From Maylandia zebra (lineage: Eukaryota > Chordata > Actinopteri > Cichliformes > Cichlidae): DNA of 64,000 bases. Below are positions 54,870 through 64,000 of the stretch, piece by piece. The position numbers and the translations under genes were made by a program. The notes under the pieces were generated by a model that was given only the letters and a program-made list of their open reading frames with translations, was not told where the DNA came from and made no database searches. Location: contig NC_135168.1 in NCBI RefSeq assembly GCF_041146795.1, forward strand, positions 39,936,370 through 40,000,369, given 5' to 3'. Position 1 is the stretch's first letter. Each line of letters begins with the position of its first letter.

Positions 54870-57800
54870 ATGGGCTCCATATTTCGCAGCGAGGAGGTGT
54901 GCCTGGTGCAGCTCTTTCTTCAGTCCGGCTCGGCCTATAATTGTGTCAGCGAGCTGGGAGAGCTGGGCCTGGTTGAGTTCAGAGACGTGAGTCTATTAAA
55001 CCCTTTATTCCGTTCTTCTTCTTCTTGGTGCAGTTCATGGAGTCCAGTGCAATTGTTAACCTGCAACAGACTGTGTCATGGGTTTTGGTGAAGGTCATGT
55101 AGACTCGCTCAGTAACCTTATTCTCTGCTCTCCGCTTTCAGTTAAACCCCAACGTGAACTCCTTTCAGAGGAAATTTGTCAGCGAGGTCAGACGATGCGA
55201 GGATCTCGAGAAGACTTTCCGTGAGTACTGACTCATAATGCTCCCCTTTACATTTCCATTCATCTTCTTTATTTTCCATGATTCATCATCCACCTTTTCC
55301 ACCCTCCAGACTTCTTGGAGCAGGAGATAAATCGCTCGCCATCCTTAAAGGGTCCACTCCCTCCTCCGTGTCCGACACCTTCTGCCCCTCAGCCCCGTGA
55401 GCTCATCACCATAGAGGAGGAGAGCGAGAGGCTCGCCAGGGAACTCAAGGAGGTGAGTGCCAAAATAGAGCCTGAGGAGTTAGTCTTCGGTTTTTTGCTT
55501 AGTGCACCACGAGAGACAGAACAATTTTTGGGATTAATGAAATATCGTGTATGTTTCCTACTAGGTATCCAGGAACAGAGATAGCCTTAGGGCTCAGCTG
55601 ACGCAGCTCTCCCAGTATCAAGGAGTCCTGACCAGAACTCACTCTCTCACGGCGTCACACGTGGTGAAAAACTCCATTTCTGCTCCATTTTCTGTAATTG
55701 TTGTCATGAGGAAAACTAAAAAAGAATGTTCTCTGTCTTATTCTCACAGGTGCCACCTGCAGTGGAGAGCCAAGGTCTGTTTGATAACCGCCAAGATGTC
55801 CGACTCAGGTAGGTCTCAATTAAATGTTAAAGAGTAAAATGTTGTCTTTTTCCTCTCTATATAACAGTTTTCCTCTCCCTCAGTTTTGTGGCAGGAGTGG
55901 TCCACCCCTGGAAGGTGCCCTCGTTCGAGCGACTGTTATGGCGGGCGTGTCGCGGTTACATTATTGTGGATTTTAGAGAAATGGAGGATCGACTTCAGCA
56001 CCCTGACACTGTAAGAGCTCGGGGAAAAGGAGAGGGGATCGCAGAGAGTTTCTGCTGTGAGTTTCATTCCAGGTGTTTTACCACAGCAGTTTGCTCTTTC
56101 TCCATTTGCAGGGGGAAATGGTGCAATGGACCGTGTTCCTCATTTCCTTCTGGGGAGATCAGATTGGACAGAAAGTCAAGAAGATCTGCGATTGGTGGGG
56201 ATTTTTTCTTCTTTCTTTTATTTTTGAGATTCTGAAACTGCACCTTGCTGTGTTTTGAACTTGAATTTCTTTGGATTTTCCCTCCTCGCAGCTTCCGCAC
56301 TGAGACATTTGCATACCCCGAGAGCTCTGCTGAGAGAGAGGAGGTTCTCCAGGGACTTCAAGGTAGAATTGAAGATATCAAATCAGTGAGTGATTTTCTT
56401 TTGGTTTTTGATACTACATATTCACATCAAAATAATTAAAAGACTGTAATCTCTGGTTTTATAGTTTCTACAGAGGATATTATATTACAGTGCTTCTAGA
56501 ACATTCATCATGCCTCTTTTTGTGTTTCCTTCTGCGACTTCAGGTGTTGTCACAGACAGAAAGCTTCTTGCAGCAGCTGCTGATGAAGGCGGTGGCCGTT
56601 CTGCCCCAGTGGAAGGTGCGCGTCCAGAAATGCAAGGCGATCCAGTCGGTACTGAATCTCTGCAGCCCCTCTGTCACTGACAAATGCCTGATCGCTGAGG
56701 CCTGGTGTCCCACCGCCAAGCTGCCTGAACTGCAGAGTGCGCTGAGAGAGGGAGGGGTGAGACAACAGATGAGCAGAAACATAGAGCTGTAAAAAGCACA
56801 GATGAGCAAATCGCCTAATTTCCTGTTTTTATCCCACCCTGTTCTCTGACCTCAGAGGAAAAGCGGTAGTGGGGTTGACTCTTTCTACAACCGCTTGCCT
56901 TGCTCTACACCTCGACCTACTCTGTTTCCCCTCAACTCCTTCACAACAGGTTTCCAGAACATTGTAGATGCCTACGGAGTGGCAGCCTACCGTGAAGTCA
57001 ATCCAGGTGCGTCATTAGATGACATAAATAATTTCTTCATGAAATGTGTTCAAAGTGAAGTCTTTCAGGTATTTGTCTTTGGCTAAATCTCGTCTCTCAA
57101 TGCTCCTGCAGCATTGTTCACCATAATTACATTCCCCTTCCTGTTTGCGGTGATGTTTGGGGACGTGGGCCATGGTTTACTGATGACTCTGACTGCTCTC
57201 TGGATGGTCCTCGAGGAAAAGGATCCCAAACTTAGAAACAACAACAATGAGGTAACTTAGGAGAGGAGACACTCTGTATTTAACAAAATGTCTAACTTAA
57301 AGGCAACTTAATTTCAGACCAAGCAGCATCAGTAAAACAACAGACCACATTTAGATTGTTCCTCTGTTCCACAGGACCTGCTTGTCACCACACTAATAAC
57401 CAAATGAACTCACTTCCTGTTTAACGGATGCCCCAAAAAGTGTACTGAAATTCCAGAATGCTTTCATAATCTGCGTGAGCCAAGGAATCCGCCAGTACCT
57501 TGTAAATTTTGCATGTGGTTTGAAATTTGCATGCACAAACATGCCTCTGGCTTCATTCTTTTAGTGGCATTACAAGTTGAACCAACATGAAAATCACCGA
57601 AGAGAAAAATGAGAGCAAAAGTAGCAGTGGTTTCTGTGACCTCAATTCCAAAAACGTCATAGAACCTAAATAATAACAAAACGCATTCATTTGCAATTCT
57701 CATAAACCTATATTTGATTCACAGTAGGACATATAAAACATGTTAACCGTTTAAACTGAAAGCATGTACCATTTTTAAGGAAAACAAAACAAAACATGGC

Positions 57801-60800
57801 AACAAGATGACGCAAAATATTTGGGACTAAATCATTGCATTCTGTTTTTTGTCACACAGCTTCCCATTTATGTTTAAATGTAAAAAACAAAAAGTCAAAT
57901 AATTCTAATGTGCTAAAACATGTCCTTGACCACTTTGTGTGTCAGATCTGGAGGATGATGTTCGGTGGAAGGTATTTGATTCTGCTGATGGGACTGTTCT
58001 CCATCTACACGGGAGCCATTTACAACGAGTGCTTCAGCAAAGGCCTCGCCACCTTCAGCTCGGCCTGGCACGTCGGCCCAATGTTTGAAAAAAACATATG
58101 GAAGTAAGAACATTTTCGTGTATTCACCCTGCTTTTTTTTTTTTTTTTTTTTTCCCAACAATGTGTTTATTGAGTTTTTAGTACACACAAAATACAGGTC
58201 AAATAAATCATAAACAATAATATAATAAGTAATATTTATTTTCTGTTTACTCCATTTTCAACACACTTTTTTACCTTCGTGGGGTCTCTTTCAGTTCATC
58301 GGTGCTGGCAGGGAGCCAGTACTTATCCATGGATCCTGTTGTGCCCGGCGTTTTCACAAGCCCCTATCCATTTGGCATTGACCCGGTGTGCCCATCATAT
58401 TCATTGTCCTCCAATCAAATATGGACATAAATATGTGTATATATATGTCTCGATTGTAACTCCAGTTATTCTCTCTGTTGTCGTCAGGTCTGGGGGATGT
58501 CCAACAACAAACTAACATTCCTAAACTCTTACAAAATGAAGATGTCAGTCATCATCGGCATTATTCACATGACTTTTGGAGTCTGCTTGTCATTCTTCAA
58601 CTACTGGTAAATAATCTTTACCCTTTGGTTGCATGTGTTTCGCTTGCACATGTGTTTTGTGTGTTTCAGATTAGCTCTGTGTTACCTTCACATCCTCATG
58701 TTCTTATCCTTGTTTCTCCCTGGTTGTTGTTTTTTTCTTTTTCTACAGGCACTTTCGCAAGTTCAGCAGTTTGATTTTTGTGCTGATCCCAGAGCTTTTC
58801 TTTCTGCTGTTTCTGTTTGGCTACCTGGTGTTCATGGTGGTCTATAAGTGGGTTGCTTACGCTCCTTCTCAGTCCAAAAGTGCTCCCAGCATACTGATCC
58901 ACTTCATAGACATGTTCCTGTTTACGGAAAACCCTGACAACCCTCCGCTTTATCATGGACAGGTGTGTGCGTCGTTTGTGAGCTTCACTAATAGGAACAT
59001 ATCGGGTTTGCTTTATTCATTTTCTTAGCTTCCCACTTCCCGAAACGTGTGTGTTAGTTGGTCACACTGAGCAGTAGTTATCATGAAATCTTATTATAAA
59101 CTGAATGATAGTCTTTATGTATGTTGTTACCATATTTACATCTTTCAGTGGTTGTTTGTGGTTTTTATTTTGTGAAAGTCTAGCATGTAAATGCAGCACT
59201 GCTTTGGCAGGTCAAACCCCAGATGCCACATCTATTACAAGCACATGAACACAATAAGGGACTTTCCAAATATAGTAATCAGCACTTTAACTGCATTATC
59301 AAGCAACAGTGATGTAGTTGTGTGTCCGTTTTGTTTTTTGAATGACAAAAATGCTGCATTCATTAAGTAGATAAATACATGCAAGCCCTGAACTGAATAA
59401 ATTAACGGTCAAACGAGGTTAACCTCTTCTCTGTAACTCTGTGTAGGCTATAGTGCAGAAGGTCCTGGTGATACTGGCTCTGTGTTCTGTGCCATTCCTC
59501 CTCCTTGGGAAGCCCACGTTTGAATACATTATGTTCAAGAGAAGACAACGTCGAGTCGTGAGTCTGCGTTTGGTTGGATTTTAATTCCTTTTATGTAGCT
59601 GCATTTACTTTTCTGACTGATCTTTAATTCTCTGCAGCATCTGGATGAAGACAGGCGTCCACTGGTGTCTGACGAAGGCTCGATCAATGTTCATCAGGGG
59701 GAAGTAGAAGGAAGGCCGCTAGTAGAAGAGGTGAGGGTGAAGCTAGAGTAACTAAATTAGTTTACCTGTTTTAATACGGTCTGGTGAACTCCTTTTGTTT
59801 TTGTTTTTTTTGTTGTTGTGCTTTCTGTAGGAGTTTGATGTTGCGGATGTGTTCATGCATCAGGCCATCCACACCATCGAGTACTGCTTGGGCTGCATCT
59901 CCAACACAGCCTCTTACCTCCGACTCTGGGCTCTCAGCCTGGCACACGCACGTCAGTGGCACTGCACATACAAACACAATGCTTATCTTCATACTCACAT
60001 GATGCACACACACACACGAGACTTCCTCTTTTAAAGGAAACTTACTCATACTGTTCTTCTTTTCTTTCTTTTTTTTTTTAATCCATTTTATTTCTCTAGT
60101 TATACACACTCATGTTGTTGTTTTCCAGCCAGCTGTGATTCTCTAACAGTGATTCACTTGTGTCTCCACAGAGCTGTCAGAGGTGCTGTGGGAGATGGTC
60201 ATGCGTAAGGCGCTGACGTGGCAAGGTTACGTGGGAGCTGTAGTCCTCTTTGTGATTTTCGCCTTCTTCGCTGTGCTGACAGTCTGCATCCTTCTGGTCA
60301 TGGAGGGGCTCTCAGCTTTCTTGCACGCGCTCCGTCTGCACTGGTGAGAATGACAGAAGGGTTGAGACGAAGGGGGAAAATAGCTTTGCTTAACTAAGAT
60401 TTTTAAAAGAAATAGGCTGTATGATTGGACTGGGTAAAATCCTGAACCACTTTTTAATTTATTTTTTATTTCGGAGTGTGTGTCAGGTTTTATGTGTCTG
60501 TGCATTGTTTAAGCCAGCAATCCATGGTCACATGTTTTTGTTACATGCTGGTGTAAACATTGCACTCTATTTGCTGTCTGTCGTGTGACAGATGTAGTGA
60601 AGGCAATGACTGTGCTAAACAGACTTTACAGCTGCCTCTGGCAATAACCCTGCATGCAAAGTGGAATTTGACTGTAGGAGACACCACCTACAGTATGTAG
60701 CATTAATGCTGTAGTTTTCTCAGGATGGTGGTGCTGGAGAAAAGATTGACTTAACCTTTAGGAACAACAAGTCAGACTATTACCAAAAAAAAGTCCACTG

Positions 60801-60970
60801 TAGAATAAGAGTATGGTACTTGCTCTGAGGTTTCTGTTTGTTGCTGGAGATTGACTTATGCCCGTCTCTTTCACAGGGTGGAGTTTCAGAACAAGTTCTA
60901 CAGTGGAGATGGTTACAAACTCACCCCTTTCTCCTTCACATCTATAATAAATGTCTCAAACCCTATATGA
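54870..60970 (+). CDS. tcirg1: V-type proton ATPase 116 kDa subunit a3 (TCIRG1)
   Basis: The a subunit forms the proton half-channels of the V-ATPase V0 sector. The a3 isoform serves lysosomes and the osteoclast ruffled border. Twenty coding exons: 54870-54986, 55142-55220, 55310-55452, 55565-55663, 55750-55808, 55884-56010, 56112-56194, 56292-56385, 56544-56756, 56856-57006, 57112-57251, 57946-58103, 58295-58385, 58488-58606, 58749-58962, 59447-59557, 59638-59730, 59831-59951, 60172-60343 and 60877-60970. They total 2478 bp or 825 residues (human 830). It starts [20 protein letters not shown], as usual for the family. The cytosolic N-terminal half is followed by membrane helices ([55 protein letters not shown]). 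The essential Arg is in [17 protein letters not shown]. Isoform a3 is favoured by the tail and by TPR-rich insert differences, but a1/a2/a4 cannot be excluded without alignment. The exon 4 end could be 55660 instead. Confidence 0.93.
58138..58195 (-). mobile_element. Poly(A)-tailed retro-insert fragment in tcirg1 intron
   Basis: On the minus strand the sequence reads CTCAATAAACACATTGTTGG and then an unbroken run of about 18 A residues. A poly(A) signal about 15 bp before a pure A tail is the mark of a reverse-transcribed RNA 3' end. The source gene is not recognised and the copy is very short; flanking duplication was not found. Confidence 0.5.
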
Positions 60971-61790
60971 TCAGCCAACGGGTTATTCAGGGTTGCTAGC
61001 AAAGTTAATTTATGTGTCTATGAATCAGAACGACCCTGTCTTAACAACGGTACTCGACCTTTGGTTCCCTTTTGCTATGAAAGGGTTTAGTTAACTTGCA
61101 CAATGATCGATGAATGATGTACTCTTATTTTTGCATCAGTAGAATGATTCCCTATACGTTAATTTACCACTATATCATATCATATATGAAACATATATTT
61201 TGTATCCCCATGCTAATTATTTTTCAAAGTGTAATGTACTGCTTTCTAATTACTCTATCAGTAGCATGAGAAATTGTTGGTAATCATGTGCTTTTCACTC
61301 TCTCAACATTTATAATAAGCATCAATTTTGAAAAGGGAAAGTACACTAGTGAATGGATTTGTTTTGCAGTTTAAGGGAAAGTTTAAGTTTTGACCTGAAG
61401 TATTAAAGTGCAAGTTCTTTAGAATTCTTCAGATAATGACTTGGATGATTTTTATGAGCCAAAGATTTTCCCACATTGTCATGTCTTCCAACAACACCAC
61501 ACCAAGTATTTATTGATAAATACATTTTTCTCGGGTGCCTTACTAGGACTGTTTGTTTATACATTATGTGTTATGGACAGATGGTGTCTTCTATTGTTAA
61601 ACCACCACTTTGTACAAAACCTTGCAATGGAATGAATTTTCCCCTCCCTGTTTACACTGTAAAATTGAAGAGTTTTCAGCAGAAAATAAATTAAATGTTG
61701 AGTTTTATTAAATGAAGCACTTGAAGTATCTGTTGCCAGCCGAGTGATACCATTTATATGCCACAGTACTGTTTTGAGAAGTTACCACAG
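60971..61790. other. tcirg1 3' UTR and spacer
   Basis: Non-coding sequence after the tcirg1 stop. AATAAA near 61685 is a likely poly(A) signal. Confidence 0.5.
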
Positions 61791-61795
61791 ATGAA

Positions 61796-62280
61796 AGTAC
61801 TGTGCAGAAGTCTAGAGGAGCCAACTGTTATTGTTTCATATTTGGCTTCTGAGGAACATTTTTTGTCTTTAGGTCGTTTTTTCTTAACAGCCTGTGACAA
61901 AAAAAAAAAAAAACGATTTTTTTTTTTCCATTTCTTTGATTCTATCCAACATCACACTAAGTATACATTTTATTTTTTGTACCAACAAGGTGATTCTCAG
62001 TCTGTAGCAGCATAACAATGATCCAAAACACAATAGGACAACTATCAGCCATGGCTTGACCTCAACATTACTGAAGTAGTGTGGGATCATCTTGACAGAG
62101 AACTCAGCAACATCCAAATGAGAGCTTTGTTTGTCCTTCAAGATGTCTGGAAACTATTTGTGAAGACGACTTAAATAAATGACAAAAAAAGCTTGACTAA
62201 AAGAGTTCATAGAGTTCAGAGTCATTCCAAATTTTGACTTTCAAGCTCATAAGAATTGTAAAAACTCTTGTTTTTGTCTA
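61796..62280 (+). mobile_element. Tc1-type DNA transposon, internally deleted
   Basis: The left edge AGTACTGTGCAGAAGTCT (61796-61813) resembles Tc1 terminal repeats. From about 62011 the plus strand reads NNDPKH and, after a frame change, LDLNITEVVWDHLDRELSN and VLQDVWKLFVKTT, the last third of a Tc1 transposase with the final catalytic Asp. The first two thirds are missing. An exact right terminus was not found. Confidence 0.75.
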
Positions 62281-62801
62281 ATTTACTGTATTTCTATGTA
62301 TGTTTTCGCGTTTCAATAAATCACTGTACTAATTTCCCATTTTCCAAGTAACATACAGTATAAGGAAATGAGGGGTGGCTCGAGACGTTTGCTCATTAGT
62401 GTAAAAGATGTAAATACAACAATGTAACAACAACTCCTACACAAAAGGAGTCTGACATTAAATAATAGTAATAACTTCTTTTGCAGGGAAGAATCTTCAG
62501 ATCACTGGTTACTCTTGTTGCCTGATAGTTTTAGTAGAATTAAAAAGTTGTTGGCGTTTCCCACCGTTTTAAGTTCCGGAGTTAGTGTAAACGGAACCTT
62601 AAGCGCGTGTTCGGTTTCTATCTGTGCTGTTTCCTAAGTAGCACAGAGTGAACCGGATATTATCGGAATGTCAAAGATGGGACTCCTCATGTAACGGTGG
62701 ATTTTTCTTGAATAGTTTGTTTGCTTGTTTTTGGCGTCTTACCGGATGTTAACAAATTGATTGTACTTTTTATTTGTGAGGGGAGCACTGCTCGGGAGGA
62801 C
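62281..62801. other. Spacer and mrpl18 upstream region
   Basis: Non-coding. The last 200 bp before the ATG at 62802 should hold the mrpl18 promoter; I saw no TATA box. Confidence 0.4.
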
Positions 62802-63136
62802 ATGGCTCTGAGCCAAGTTAGTCGCAGTGTGCGGCTGCTCTTAGGTCAAATTCAACACTGTCGGCCAGCCCTGCTTTCAAACCAGACGGGTAAGCAAGTA
62901 AAGCTAGAAAGCCTTAAACTTTCTATCTGCAGTCATGAAAGCTGACCAGACTCTAATTGTCACACAGCTCGGTGTCTGAGTCAAGCAGCTTCTCAGCCAG
63001 AGCCCTCCGCGGATGAAAATGAAGCCGTGAACCCGACCTTTGTAAACAGAAATCCCCGCAACCTGGAGCAGATGGCTCTGGCTGTGAAGGATCGGGGCTG
63101 GAAGACAACCTGGCCACACCGGGAGTTCTACCACAG
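62802..63136 (+). CDS. mrpl18: Large ribosomal subunit protein uL18m (MRPL18), first two exons, runs off the window
   Basis: Component of the mitochondrial large ribosomal subunit; the family is also linked to 5S rRNA import. Exon 1 is 62802-62889 (MALSQVSRSVRLLLGQIQHC, an Arg-rich mitochondrial presequence) and exon 2 is 62968-63136, ending at GTCTGT after FYHR. Exon 2 codes ENEAVNPTFVNRNPRNLEQM and RGWKTTWPHREFYHR, matching the MRPL18 pattern ENEAVAPEFTNRNPRNLE...RGWRT.FPSREFWHR. The phase-1 and phase-2 junctions are consistent. The remaining exons must lie beyond 64000. Confidence 0.9.
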
Positions 63137-63479
63137 GTCTGTAAAGGTTTAAGTTCTTACTGTGAAATCCAGAATCTGAGTACCACTGTGAGGGTGCATC
63201 CTGTTGATTTAAAGTGAAATTAGTCTGTGGAAACAGGTGGTTTCTCTATAACGGAATTCTGGATTCAGACGAATATTGCTCATATATGAAATTGTAAAGG
63301 GCTTTTACTTTGAAGTCCAAAATCAGAGTAACGTTATACTGACCGAGTAGCACTGCTAGGGTGTCTCTTGTTTATCTAAAATCACAATAAAATACCAGAG
63401 TGTTAAAAAAGAAAAAGAGTGAACCAAACGTTAAAAAAGATCAGTATCAAACCAGAAATTTGACATGAGCATGAGAAGT

Positions 63480-63800
63480 GAAAGCAAAGTTACCCCAAGG
63501 TTCCTGATACAAGATTTAGCAAATATCAGAAGGGGACCAATCTGTCAGGGGCACAAACAAGGACTTCAGGTTTTTCTTCATTATTAAGTAGGAGAAAGTT
63601 GTCAGCCATCCATCTTTTAATAGCCTAAGCATATATTCAGGATCTGTAGATTATAAAATTCTTGGGCCTTAAAAGACGACCTATAACTGAACTTCGTCTG
63701 CATAGCAGTGATAAGAAATGTTCATAAATGTTCAGAAGAGAGAGCAGATATAAAGGCCCCAATACAGAACCTTGTGGGACACCATAGACAGACCCCCCAA
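63480..63800 (-). mobile_element. L2-clade LINE reverse-transcriptase fragment in mrpl18 intron 2
   Basis: The minus strand reads PQGSVLGPLYLLS, then LKDGWMADNFLLLNNEEKPE-like pieces and VLVCAPDRLVP, the motif order of the L2 reverse transcriptase (PQGSVLGPLLF...WMSANFLQLNSDKTEVLI). Multiple frame breaks mark it as dead. Confidence 0.7.
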
Positions 63801-64000
63801 CATGATTGCATTATAAGAGCTGTAATGTCACATTAGCTGTTGTATTTTTGTTTTTTTCTTCAAATGGCAGTTTTTAAATTTCATTCATATTTTAGTATTC
63901 CAGAAATAAATCTAGTTGTGATGAAATAAGCATAGTCGTGATACAGCTTACTGTAATTTAACAACTATTGTTAGTGAGGACTTGTGAATTACTTTCTAAC
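63801..64000. other. Intronic sequence, nothing recognised
   Basis: Intron 2 of mrpl18 up to the window edge. AT-rich, without exon or repeat signal. Confidence 0.4.

Noticed and set aside
1-64000. CRISPR array, operon or bacterial-type features
   Set aside because: The window is a vertebrate genome with spliced genes; no direct-repeat and spacer pattern was seen.

Overview
This is 64 kb of a ray-finned (percomorph, possibly cichlid-like) fish genome. The evidence is compact intron-rich genes with GT-AG introns, long (TG)n/(CA)n runs, teleost-type LINE, SINE, hAT, piggyBac and Tc1 relics, and proteins that read as clear fish orthologues. The species call is inference. All exon limits were read by hand from splice signals and reading-frame phase. 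Sums of exon lengths are divisible by three for every complete gene and give near-family lengths.

Layout: an aldolase A gene (2.6-5.3 kb, minus strand); a repeat-rich spacer (5.3-9.0 kb); rnf40, the BRE1B H2B ubiquitin ligase (9.1-18.6 kb, plus); tmem109 (19.5-21.9 kb, plus); a cluster of three related, unrecognised immunoglobulin-type membrane receptor genes, here called IgA (24.9-27.2 kb, minus), IgB (32.3-37.3 kb, minus) and IgC (39.4-43.6 kb, plus); prpf19 (46.7-51.6 kb, plus); tcirg1, the V-ATPase a3 subunit (53.7-61 kb, plus); and the first two coding exons of mrpl18 (62.8 kb to beyond the window, plus).

The housekeeping genes have no shared pathway: glycolysis, chromatin ubiquitination, ER/SR membrane channel, spliceosome ubiquitin ligase, proton pumping and mitochondrial translation. 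The receptor cluster is the accessory part. Its three genes share a phase-1 exon plan, degenerate Ig domains without the usual F-strand cysteine, a single transmembrane exon, and several small phase-0 tail exons with ITIM- or ITSM-like tyrosines and a related C-terminal block. It sits between tmem109 and prpf19, which are neighbours in human, and is crowded with transposon debris, including a hAT element with a perfect 8-bp target duplication that holds a nested piggyBac-type MITE. This cluster is the best candidate here for an undescribed system.
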